A DNA stretch of 64,000 nt from Acephala macrosclerotiorum (Eukaryota; Ascomycota; Leotiomycetes; Helotiales; Mollisiaceae): positions 84,271 through 148,270 of the forward strand of contig MU119335.1 in assembly GCA_014904845.1 (NCBI GenBank). The letters run 5' to 3'. Below, piece by piece: positions 1-10,705 of this stretch. A model generated the notes under the pieces. The model was not told where the DNA came from and did not search any database. It saw nothing but the letters and a program-made list of their open reading frames with translations. The position numbers were made by a program, and so were the translations under genes. Each line of letters begins with the position of its first letter. Positions within the stretch are counted from its first letter, which is position 1.

Positions 1-1669
1 GAAGGAGCACTCAATCGACCCTGCAAGCTTGACATTAAAGTCCCAGATCGTTTCCTTCCATCAGATGTATTGGACATCGGCCCCATTCACGCTTGTCCAC
101 CAGAGGACCTCGGCGCTCCAGATCGTGCGCAAGCTTTCCGCGGACCTCTAGATACTCGGGCATGGGTTCTGCAAGAATATATGCTTTCCCGTCGAACGTT
201 AAACTATGGCAAGAACATGATATTCTGGGACTGTCTAACAAAAGCAGTGTCAGAGTCAGTTCCAGAAGGTGCAGATACAGGTGACCGGTCAATCAGTGAC
301 GACTACAATTTCATCCAAGACTTCAAGAATGGGCTCAGTGGTAAGTTGACGGAGTTGGATAACCCGCAAACTAAAGATGGCCAAATCTTTACTCGGGCAT
401 GGTTTTTGACTATCGAAGCATATACTCGTCGCAACATAACGTATGAGACGGATAGGCTTACTGCGTTGGCGGGTTTGGCGACGGAATATCAGAAGACGAC
501 AAATGACCTGTATTTGGCGGGACTTTGGAAACGCAATCTCCTAGATGGACTATTATGGAGCGTTTGGGCGCGTGGATGTCCGACAGCTGGAAACTCGGCA
601 GCTCAGAAAGGAGATCATGGACCTCCTGGTCAACGATATAGTAGGTTTCAAGGTAAAGAATCACTCTTTCAACGCATAAATTGGATCTAAACTAAAGCGG
701 TTACTAGCGCCATCATGGTCTTGGGCATCAGTCTCCGGTTACACGCGATACTTCGAGAAATACGGGCAAGACGAGCGAGTTGGCCAACATTTCATCGCCG
801 AGGTCGTAGAAGCCTCTTGTGAGCCAGCAGATCCTGGCATAGTTTCACATTCTTACAAAGGATGCATCACTCTGAAAGGGCAATTACGGAAAGGAATCGG
901 ACATTTCGCCAGCCCTTTCGGTGATTTGGACTGGAAGATCCAGAAGCAAAGCGATACGGCCTACGAGTTCAGCCACCTTAAAACGCAGGTAGAGAAACTT
1001 CGCTCGGTCCCGTTACCAACTCAAACGCGTCAAAAGGATACCCGTGAGGAGGGAGACCGAGCACGGGAGACAAGGCTCCTTAAAAGTGCACGTGATGTCC
1101 AAGCCAACTCTGGAGAAGCGTCAACCTCCAGGCCTACCCAGACTGCTGTAGATTCCTTTCCACAAACCATAGCTATTTCCCAACCATCTTATGTCAACAT
1201 GCCACACGAGATGCTCAGCCATTTTGCCTCGGGAATCGATTTCGACGAACTTCGAACTTCGCTCGACATCCGCGGTGATTCTATCGGAATCAGCTTGAAC
1301 GCACTTGAAAAATGGGGTAGAACCGCAATCCAGAACCAGGTTCCCATCGATGACAGATCAATAACTACTGTCGACGGAAAGGATTACGAGACAGCACTAT
1401 GGCCAGTACATACATTACTTGATCCGGAAACGCACCGAACAGTGGGCTTGTGGGCTCCTGATGTTTCGGAAAAGGAGTACATAATACCCACTGCGATGGA
1501 AATTTTTTGTCTGGCGATCTCGCGTAGGAAACAATATATCTGGTGTTTGGGGTTGGAGCAGGTTAAGGGGAGGGCTGATGAGTACAGACGCGTTGGATTG
1601 GCGTACTGGAATGCCAAGGATTGGGAAGATCGGATGCCCAAAGCGCCTGTGAGTGTAAAGGTGGTGTAG
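1..1669 (+). CDS. HET (heterokaryon incompatibility) domain protein, 5' end outside window
   Basis: The frame is open from base 1, so the gene starts upstream. Exon 1 ends at 652, an intron of 55 bases (653-707, GTAAAG...CTAG) follows, and exon 2 runs to the TAG at 1667-1669; the join gives codon GCG and restores one frame. The visible part carries the second half of a HET domain: GPLDTRAWVLQE, a later WECL-like FWDCL, the YTRRNITYETDRLTALAGLA block, LAGLWKRNLLDGLLWS and then APSWSWASVSG just after the splice. These are the usual HET signatures. HET proteins act in non-self recognition and can trigger cell death when incompatible partners fuse. The C-terminal 250 residues are divergent and contain a low-complexity linker. 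No truncation is visible inside the window. Family is seen in sequence; the role is by family knowledge. Confidence 0.88.
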
Positions 1670-3361
1670 ATAAAATTGACATGAAGAACGAAAGGAGGAG
1701 TTTGGTAAAAGCTCGAAATAAGGGAATGAAAGGGAGGTGCGAAGAAGGGGAATTTACAGCAGGCCGAAGGGGAATATCGAACAGTAACCATGCTAGCGAC
1801 TTGTTTTCTACTTTTCTTTTGCTTATTTTGATTGATCTTTACATTGGTAGTCCGATGTCTTCTGAAATTCATTCTTAATCAGGTGGTAATGCTTGAGGTG
1901 CTGTTCAAAATCCGAGGGAAGTAGAATCTGAGGAAACCACGGCATCTTGAAATGGGACACGGGAAATCCACCCTTTTGCATAGATTGGGCTTTCAGCGAC
2001 AGCTGTATTGGAATTTGGAAAACCATTGACCGAAAGTAGCTTGAGCACACTTGCCAGGATTAGTAAGCTTGAGTTCAATTCTGACTATGGTGATTCAGAA
2101 TCTGGTCCATATAAACCTCGAAACAGTTTTGATTCAAAGCTTATGTTGGAATATGCGGTTGAGATAGCCCAATTCTCCTGAGTCTATGGTCGTATGTGCC
2201 AGACAGAGGCAGTATTTAAAAATATATAGAAAGGAGCGGAGATTGTTCCAGCGCGAGACTTCCACTTGTGAGATCGGTAGAAGATTTGTATGCATCTGTG
2301 CTTTGGTATATGATATATGTAGTATTATTCGCTCTTCTCTCAGACATTGGTCAATTCGTTTTGGTGTAGGACTGATGTGAAGAGGAAAATATGTGCTTCA
2401 GTCACGTGCACCAACTCCTTTTTCTCCTTAACCACCCTTCCACACACCGATATGTTTTGCAAGCCAAATTATGAGATATTTTTTAGTGCTTTTAAAAATG
2501 CTGCAATCGCAGAACAGAATCATTGGGATGAATGTTTAGGTGTGGCATTCAGAACTACGTGCACATGTCCACTTGAACTTTGAAGGGATAAATTGGGGCG
2601 ATAAGAAGATACCTCAGCTCCAGCCTATATCGAGTCAAATCGGCTCTGTGTTGCACACCGTAATTCACGCCCAGCTTTTAGCACGAAGCTGTGTCTTGTA
2701 TGGCGGATGTTTGATGGTGTTCCAGATGTTATTGAAATTGTCTGACGAAAATTCAAGAAAGGAACGAAGCGTCTGCCAAGAAGTCGGCGCTCGCTTATAT
2801 TAGCACTCGGATCCGATGAGGAGAAGTCAATTCTCCGAGCCGGATTCTGTAACCTTCGGTCTTAGCATCTCAAGGCAAACACCATAACAACTGAAGGGTG
2901 GCAATAAAGCGGACACAACAGAGTTCTCGGTCCCGAATCAAAGCATAAATCTGAACACGTTCTGACTCACCAAGAGAGGGGAAATTCATGTGCTTGCGAC
3001 GATAAGTGTAGGGATGATCAGCCACACCGACTCCAATTGTGGCGGAAACTGTTTAACTGACTGACATGTGGGACGCGCGGCGGCTACCTCAACCGCCAAA
3101 CATTGTTTGGTGCCTTTCTTTCTTTCTTTCCAATCTATTCGGAAACGTTCGATTGACTGCTGCTGCGTAGTCTCTGTTGTCTGAATTGCCCTTGGCGTAT
3201 TGCGAACGACTGCCTTGCAAGTTGTTGACGCGTTTCATGCTAGCCTGTTGGCTATATATCTCCTGACCTCTCCCTCTCTCTCTTGTCTTTCCTTCCTCAT
3301 ACTCTTTCATCTTTTCACAAGAAGAATCTACTTTCGAACACAAACAGCGACACACGCAATC
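1670..3361. other. Intergenic region and Hsp20 promoter
   Basis: No convincing gene in 1670-3000; the open frames are short, overlapping and without recognisable domains. The last 350 bases are the presumed promoter of the small heat-shock gene: an AGGGG element near 2977, a TTCT-rich run at about 3116-3130, a block TTCGGAAACGTTC near 3138 with three alternating heat-shock half-sites in non-ideal spacing, a TATATA at 3253 and a CT-rich leader before the ATG at 3362. Confidence 0.5.
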
Positions 3362-4351
3362 ATGGCATACAACAATCATCAACAATTCCCATTTTGGGAC
3401 TTCGTACGAGCTTTCGACCATAACGGAGCTGGCGTCGACCATCCTGAGGGACATCCTTTCTTCGGGCCGCCTCCTCATCACGGCCCGCCAGGTAGCCACC
3501 CACCACCACCTCCACCACCAGGAGCATTCCCATGGGGTGGTCCGGGTTTCTGGGATCCTCGCGGCGGCTTTGGTGGCCCAGGACCACACGGCGGCAGAGG
3601 AGGTCGACGAGGACGCCATCACGATCGACGTGATCGCGATCCCGAGAACGAGGGATCCCGATCTCGAACAGCATCTCCAAGCGGTGCAGAAGGTGAGGCT
3701 GGAGAAGAGCGACCATCTGGAGACGAACGACGAGAGCGTCACGGAGGCCGAGGAGGCTTTGGCAGACGTAGAGGACATAGAGGAGGATGGGGACACCATG
3801 GACGCAGAGGGCCACCTCCACCATTCGGTGGTCCAGGAGGAATGGGTGGGTTTGACTTGAGTGGTCTCTTCGAGGCACTCAACCAACATCCAGTAGGACA
3901 GCACCCTTGGGCTCAGTGGCTCCGTCAGTATGCTGAGCAAGCTGGTGTGGCTCAACGCTCGGGAGAGACGCTCGTCCCCGAAGATGGTGAGAACGGCTTC
4001 GTTCCACCCATTGATGTTTTCTCTACGGAGACTGCATATATCTTGCACGTTTCTCTACCTGGAGCTAAGAAGCAAGATGTCGGTGTCAACTTTGATTCCG
4101 ACAAGGGGCTTTTGAATGTCGCTGGCATCGTTTACAGACAAGGTGATGAGGAGTTCTTGAAGACGATGAGTCAGAGTGAGAGAAAGGTGGGTATCTTTGA
4201 TCGCAGTGTCAAGATTCCACCAGGGAATGAGGAGAAGGAGGAAGTTGATGGGGATGCCATCACTGCCAAGTTGGAGGATGGTGTTCTCACCGTCACTATC
4301 CCCAAGGTTGAGAAGGAATGGACTGATGTCAAGAGAGTTGACATCGAGTAA
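3362..4351 (+). CDS. Small heat shock protein (Hsp20/alpha-crystallin)
   Basis: Single exon, 329 residues. The ATG at 3362 is chosen because it follows a TATA box and CT-rich leader; the frame stays open further upstream but lacks coding character. The alpha-crystallin domain lies at about residues 213-315, beginning VPPIDVFSTETAYILHVSLPG and ending with the GVLTVTIPK strand that carries the G-x-L motif. The N-terminal 160 residues are unusually long and low in complexity: Pro/His-rich at 30-60, Gly/Arg/His-rich at 70-160, with an acidic patch between. Typical fungal Hsp20 proteins are near 150-220 residues, so this one is elongated. By family it is an ATP-independent chaperone that holds unfolded proteins in large oligomers in the cytosol. 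Heat and stress control is inferred from the promoter motifs. Confidence 0.9.
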   Translation: MAYNNHQQFPFWDFVRAFDHNGAGVDHPEGHPFFGPPPHHGPPGSHPPPPPPPGAFPWGGPGFWDPRGGFGGPGPHGGRGGRRGRHHDRRDRDPENEGSRSRTASPSGAEGEAGEERPSGDERRERHGGRGGFGRRRGHRGGWGHHGRRGPPPPFGGPGGMGGFDLSGLFEALNQHPVGQHPWAQWLRQYAEQAGVAQRSGETLVPEDGENGFVPPIDVFSTETAYILHVSLPGAKKQDVGVNFDSDKGLLNVAGIVYRQGDEEFLKTMSQSERKVGIFDRSVKIPPGNEEKEEVDGDAITAKLEDGVLTVTIPKVEKEWTDVKRVDIE

Positions 4352-5289
4352 GAGATGGGATGAGAAAGGGCGATAAGGCTTGCTGTTGGAGTTCAGGACT
4401 TGGGTTTGATTTGGATATGAATTTCAGCAATTTTCATCTCTTGGTATGGTAACAAAATGACCGAAGTGGTCGACAAAAACAATTAAAAAAATGCCAACTG
4501 GCAATTCAAAGCCTTCTGCTTCCAATTTTGACATCTGAAAGTGATATAATTTGCCTTGAATCGTGACATCGTGAAAATCTAACTCGTGCCTCATAAATTT
4601 CAAAACATCGACGCTCCATCATTCTTCTGTTACTAGAGCCTGCACTGTTGTTCTTCACAATGTCCATTCATCTGGGGAACATCTCATGGGAAAATGTGGC
4701 GAAAATTATCGAGGAATTCTCGTCCGAACCTCAGGCAGACGCGAATGAGCCGAGGCATCAACAGTCCTCCACTGTTCCAGACATCGTGGGACAACCAAAA
4801 CCTCACTCAAGATTTCCCCCAATTTATTTTTGCCACCGCAAGATCCTTGAAATCTCCCCTCCTTGTGGCGGTGCAAAGTTCGCTTCGCCTGAACCAATAG
4901 GCATCACTGGAGCTAATGTTACGCCACTCTCTCCACCTAGTAAGTTGCCCCAAGCAACGTCTACCTTATTTTCATCTCACACCATCGCCATCGTAAAAAT
5001 CTCCGTTCATCAACCGCCGTCAAGAGTTCAGGACTTTGCGCAAAGAAAACCTGTTCCGTGGTTGAATCATCTCAAGCCAAAATCCGGGTGTTGACATTGC
5101 GAAAGCTATTTACGTCATTGCGCTGGCCTTTTCAATGATAACAATAGCTTCTGAGGATACGTTTCTTTGTCCACAGATCAAGAGACATTCAAAAAGCACT
5201 TGACCGCGCGTGCCACTCACCCTCAGGATCCGTATCCTTCGAATCGCGACCGCTGATTACGAAAACTCTTCAATCAGACCATAAGCAAG
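4352..5289. other. Intergenic region with one doubtful ORF (4660-5094)
   Basis: An ATG at 4660 opens a 144-codon frame ending at 5094. The predicted protein begins MSIHLGNISWENVAKIIEEF and has no domain I recognise. It follows a short pyrimidine-rich leader, so it may be the first exon of a small gene, but a strong donor (GTAAGT near 4940) lies inside it and no partner exon is obvious. I treat it as unconfirmed. The rest is the presumed promoter of the SRC1 gene. Confidence 0.3.
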
Positions 5290-7577
5290 ATGTCTGACAC
5301 CGATAGTCTTGACTACCTGCAAACAGGCTTCGACCCATCGAGTCTAACAGTCCCACGCCTGCGATCCATCCTCGTATCTCACGACATCGAATACCCCTCC
5401 GCAGCGAAGAAGCCTCAGCTCATCCAGATCTTCACCGATAAGGTCCTCCCGCAATCACGCAAGATCCTATCAGCTCGAGCCCGTGCGAAGAGAACAAGCA
5501 GAGGGATCACAGATGCAGATTCTCAGGATAGCACAGTGGGAGCAGACGAGGATGTTATGCCACCACCTCCTACGCCACGAGCTAGATCTGGCAGAAGGAC
5601 GACTTCTAGAATAAAGGCAGAGGAGAGCGAGTCCGATGCACCGGTCACGAGAAGTCCTACGAAGAGAACGCGAACGCCTAGTGCCAAGCACCCACGAGCT
5701 TCAGACACAGAGACTGGAACAGATCCAGATGCTGGACATACCGGTAGATCAGTTCGCAAGTCACGGAGGAGCGACGCCCCTACTCCTGTTGCAGCACCAA
5801 TCCTTCCACCGATGAAGAAATATGACGTCGTGGATGATGGAGCAGGTGTGTCGAGAAGGGAGAGCGCTTTCACATACGATAATCCGTTCCAGAGTGGTAG
5901 TTCTCCACCACCTGGCCTTGGAAGTGGTGAGAGGAAGCGGAAGAGTTTAGGAGCTAGTGCAACTAGGGAGCGAAAGAGCATGTCGAGCACAAGAAGGAGT
6001 ACATCGAGACCACAAGCTGAGGATGGATTTCATCCGCCGACATCTGCAACGTTCGAGATACCAGTCACTGCATTGAATGGCATGAAGGACGTTGATGAGA
6101 ATGGAGTCGAGGCCAGCGAGGAGTTCACACCAGAGGCGCAGATGGAACTGGTGCGCGAACGAGCAGTCAATGGACAAAGTGCCGCGGGACCATTGCGACC
6201 GAAGAAGAAACAGAATCGTGGTATCAGCATAAAGGGTCCATTCTCAGCATTGTTGCTTGCCCTTACTATGGGATACGCCTTTTTGTATCAACAGGAGAAG
6301 CGAGCAGTTGGCTATTGTGGTGTCGGCAGAGAACCTACGCAGATCATCCCAGACGGCCTCGAGGTTCCAGACTGGGTCCGCATTCTCGCAGAACCTCAAT
6401 GCGAACCTTGTCCTCAGCACGCATACTGTTTTGGCGATATGAGAGTGGATTGTGAACAGGACTTTGTGAAGAAGGAGCATCCGCTGTCTTTAGGAGGGAT
6501 TCTACCATTGCCACCTACCTGTGAACCGGATGGAGAGAAGGTGCGTAAGATCAATGCGGTGGCTGATCGTGTTGTCGAGGAACTCCGCGAGAGAAGGGCG
6601 AAGTTCGAGTGTGGTGAATTGACTGATGAGGCTGGTCTTCCGGAGCCGACAGTTGAGATTGATGCTGAAGAGCTGAAGAAGGAAGTCAGCAAGAAGCGGA
6701 GGAAGGGGATGAGTGAAGTGGAATTCGAGGAGTTATGGGGTGGAGCGATTGGTGAAATCAAAGGGCGAGACGAGGTTGTCAGCAAAGTTGATGGGTAAGT
6801 TCGAGTTCCTGGCTTTTCATCCGATTCTTCGTTTATTATCTGGCGTTCAATCGTTGCAACTCTCCTTCATAACTCCGATCTACTCTTATCTCATATTTTC
6901 TATCTCAAATCTACAAAACCACAAAAAATCTGACGTAGATCCCCACTAACCAGGTTCCTCCTCTCCCCCACAGACCCCACCTCCTCCTCAGCTCTACCTC
7001 TCTCGCCCGCCTCCCCCTCAGCTGCGCCATCCGACGATCCTTCCGACTCCATCTGGCAAGACATCGTCTCAAAATTGCTTCTTTAGCCCTCCTCTCCCTA
7101 TTCACCCTCTATATCCGCACCACCCTCTCTTCCCGCGCCGCCATCACTGCTCAAGTCCCTCATCTCGTCTCCTTGACTCTCGATAGATTGGCGACGCAGG
7201 CTGCGCTTCATGCAGCGGATAAAGAGGCATATCCAGACGAGTTTATCTCCATTGGGCAGTTGAGAGATGATGTTTTGAGGGATGAACATAGTCACAAGAA
7301 ACGCGCAGCATTGTGGGATAAAGTCAAAAAAGTGGTAGAGCTAAACTCAAATGTTAGGACAGGGCAGAGAGAAGATAGGAATGGTGAAATCTCGAGGGTT
7401 TGGGAATGGGTGGGTAATGTGGCGGCGTTGGATGAGGGTGTTAGTGCAGGGAGGAGGAGGAAGTCAGGACGCGTTAGTTGGGGGGTTTATGATGATACGA
7501 GTAGTCCGGTTAGTGGGAGCGATGGGGGGCCGGAGATGGCACAGAGGGGGTGGAAGGAGGGGAGGCCGATTTATTAG
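5290..7577 (+). CDS. SRC1: Inner nuclear membrane protein of the Src1/Heh1 (Man1-like) family
   Basis: Two exons, 5290-6794 and 6974-7577, joined across a 179-base intron (GTAAGT...CCCACAG) that keeps the frame; 702 residues. An N-terminal helix-extension-helix module (about residues 15-50, FDPSSLTVPRLRSILVSHDI) is followed by a long Ser/Arg/Lys-rich region with basic patches. A membrane segment lies near residues 315-333 (PFSALLLALTMGYAFLYQ). A lumenal cysteine-rich part with CEPCPQHAYCFG follows, then a second membrane segment in exon 2 (ASLALLSLFTLYIRTTL, near 535) and the Man1-Src1 C-terminal domain with DEFISIGQLRDDVL. By family the protein sits in the inner nuclear membrane, tethers chromatin such as rDNA and telomeres and assists nuclear pore quality control. 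Intact. The end of the C-terminus after about residue 620 is variable. Confidence 0.9.
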
Positions 7578-8473
7578 GTCCTAGCTCTTTTGTCAGGACT
7601 TACGTTATCTCGAACTTGATGCTCTTTCAAGCGCACCTTTTTCTTTACTCTGAGTTTTTCAACACGTCTATTGTTTCACTGTATGGACTACCCACCTTAC
7701 GTTGCTCTTGTTCGGTTCTTGGCCGCGAACACTGTTCTAGGGCGGAAGTGGGTCACTCTTTTCTTTTCATCTTGATTTCGGCTATTACATGCGTGGAATG
7801 GATGGGTGGTTTGGGTGGTTGGGTAACGGCCTGTAATGGAATGCGATGGGACTATGATACCAAGTTGATACTGTACGTAGCTACGTAGCTCTAGTAGCAA
7901 TTAATCTAATTTGTGACACACTAGCCTTTATAGCATTTGATTTATGAGTGATTGTGATAAGTTAATTGGATGCTAGCGAAATGGGCGAGGCGGAAGCGGG
8001 GAGGAGCAGGAATGGAATGGGAAAGGTGCGGGGAGCGGAGAGGAGCATCACGGAGCCTGAACTCCAGGCCCTGAAGTGAAAGTGTCATCTAGAGGTGGGA
8101 CATTTTGTGGGTGCAATTGTCCCTTCCTGCTCGGGACATTGCAAAAAAAAAGGTTTGTTGTACGTCGTAACGCAACCCTGCTCACGAATAGGGCGAGGAA
8201 GACCACGAGTCGAGCTCGAGAGAGTCGGTCAGGTCCTTACGGTTATTCTCGTTGTGCTCGTAGAGAATTTGACCTTACGATGAGGGTTCATTGGGGAATT
8301 TGATTTGAAGCAAGCTTTTAATTTCATTGTTTTCTATTCTTGCTACCATTTTCCGGCCCCTGTTTTGCGCTCTGCACTTGTGTTTGAATCGTTGTTCGCG
8401 TTATTAGGACCGCATATCCTTTTGATCATTCTTCGAGTTCTGTTGGTTTTGTTAGTTCTTGCGTCTCTTTGCG
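7578..8473. other. Intergenic region, nothing recognised
   Basis: Non-coding as far as I can see. It holds a short A run near 8145 and AG-rich stretches at 7980-8050. Open frames on both strands are short and without domains. Confidence 0.5.
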
Positions 8474-8812
8474 TTATATCGGGCTATGTAATTTACTTTT
8501 CATCTGAACTGAGTCGTCCGAAGATCCAGGATTCAGGCGGCGGAAGTAATGCCTGTTCTGCCAGAGATTGATGCCTGTCATCAGAGCCGCCGTGATGCCA
8601 AAGATGAGGGTGATCAAGGTGCCGCTGTCGAGTGTGCTTGTGCTTGATGTTGATTGAGCTGAGGCATTGTTGCTGGAGGCAGCGCTCTCTGGAAAGGAGG
8701 AGGTGGTGTTGGTATTGGTTGGGAACGCTAGGAAAGTCAGACTGGTAGGCCAATTGTGAAGAGAGGCGTGGAGAGGGGATGAGGTACTTGAGTTTCGTCT
8801 GAGGATGTGCAT
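8474..8812 (-). CDS. Small single-pass membrane protein, hypothetical
   Basis: A 112-residue frame from an ATG at 8812 to a TAA at 8474. The first 60 residues are rich in Ser, Thr and Asn, and are followed by one membrane segment (GTLITLIFGITAALMTGINLW, about residues 67-87) and a basic juxtamembrane stretch (RHYFRRLNP). The pattern of a Ser/Thr-rich head, one helix and a short basic tail is common among small fungal proteins of unknown function. No introns are needed. I do not recognise the gene and assign no function; coding status is inferred from the clean topology only. Confidence 0.45.
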   Translation of the reverse strand: MHILRRNSSTSSPLHASLHNWPTSLTFLAFPTNTNTTSSFPESAASSNNASAQSTSSTSTLDSGTLITLIFGITAALMTGINLWQNRHYFRRLNPGSSDDSVQMKSKLHSPI

Positions 8813-10705
8813 GATTTAGTGATTGTGTTGTGTTTGCGTTCGGTTTATTTCTTGAATGATTGAACTGCCGATCGAGTTGTGGAGGTGAGTTGTGTGTTTT
8901 GCTAAATTGTTCAACTCCAACGATGGATATTCGTACAATTGACGATGGATGACTGCTATCTTATACCACAGGGGCGTGAACCCAATTCAAAGAGCTCGAA
9001 TATGGATTTCTACGGCCAAGACATACATCCATTGCGTAGCGGTAGCTGGCTTATGCACGTTCAACAATACCGGCTCCATATCATGCACTGAATTGATGGC
9101 TCGTAGTCATGCTGATTGGTCAAGGTTGTTGTTTGTGGGGGCGTATAGGTTTTTGCGTGGCCACCCTTTTGGTAGCCCTGCACAGTACCTCTCGTGAAAC
9201 ACAGTGCCATAGATAATTTCCATCGACGTTCGACCAGCGTAGGTGATGCGACCACTCGTTGATGACCATCGACCAGACTATCCAGGTCATCTATGACCTG
9301 GTGGACGACCTGGTGGCGCTATTTGAGTTTTTGCGCGCTCATTATGATTATCAAAGGCACATCGGTATTTGAACACTATCAACAGCTATAATGTATATTG
9401 TTCACGAGTCAGCGCCAAGGCAGGGGATTGCGGTTTTTGCACGATCCTCTGTTATACTTCATTGGTTCGCAACTTAGCCATGAGATGATGTTACCCCTGC
9501 TTGCAATTGAGAAGTTGATCCCGAAGATGGCACCTGTATTTGCTTTGAATCGAACGAAATGCATTGGAGCTTCCCGGACGTTTGACATCAAGTGTAGCGC
9601 TCGCTTCATTGATTCAATCGCTGTCTGATTTTTGCACGCCCTTTTTGGACCATCTGGATGGTATGCGTTCGTTATCACTCGATTCAGCTCAGCCCTGCGC
9701 AGAAATTCTACCGACCGTATTACCCCAGCAGTGGCCGAAATATTTGGCGCTGGCATCGCGCAAAAACTTGGATTGACCACCCTCCTACACCAGCTCGCGA
9801 TCTTTCGCTTCTTTTGAGCCATCAATATAACTTTGATGACATAGAACGTGAATTAGACATCCAAATCCTCAATCGCATACTATCGCGGAAATTCCGAAAC
9901 ACTATACTGTTTTATGAACCCCACCATTTAATACGGTACAAGCCTAATTCCCGAGAATCTGTTTTCCAAGAGTCTCTTGGAACATGTCTCTGGCTATCTG
10001 TTCTTGGCGCGAAGGAGAATATGCTGGTTTATGTGCAAAGGTACAAACTTGTAAGGTGATGCTCATTACTCATGGTCCAGCAATTCATAGTTTAGAGTGG
10101 ATGATTGCACGACCCCATTGCCGATTCCTGTTTCAAAACATCACTCTACGGAGTAAGCAAATCACTCCCAAAAGCTAGCCTTTGGAGGATGCTGTCACTG
10201 GTCACAAGATTTGTAAACTTTCATTGGTCTACAGTGCGGGAAAATTTTTGCAGCTCCACGCAGTTCGTCTGTGACTTCATCAGGTGGCAATCGTGGCGTA
10301 AAAAGCAACATTGTATGCTGGGGCTTTCAGGTTTTTGCACGCTCGCTTCACCACGGTGCATGCAGCTTTCGATCAGAACGCCTTGGTGGCCTGCAGTGCG
10401 ACAGCCTCATTCCCAAAGCTGCCTCGTTACAGGGATGGAACATCAATTGGTTGTGGCTTACCGTGCAAATTCATGGGTCTTAAAAGCACCTGAAACATCT
10501 GTTCTCATTTTCTTTCGTCTCTCTACACCGTTCTGCCGCTGTCCAAATAATCACGATTATAGTCCTTCATCCCTGAAACTCCCTGAAGCTCAGAGATGTT
10601 GTTGTCATATTTCTTTACAACTCCTCCGAGACGTACAGATATCTAAAGGGCTAACTGCACTTTTTATCAATCACAGCCTCACGATAGTCCCCGACAAAGC
10701 TAACG
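8813..10705. other. Long gene-poor stretch with scattered short motifs
   Basis: No frame here resembles a known family, although several overlap. A near-perfect palindrome of two 9-base arms lies at 9282-9301 (CCAGGTCAT, two bases, ATGACCTGG). A short motif TTTTTGC followed by ACG, GTG or CGC recurs near 9152, 9331, 9433, 9630 and 10334. This may be old, eroded repeat DNA, but I cannot name an element. Confidence 0.4.
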
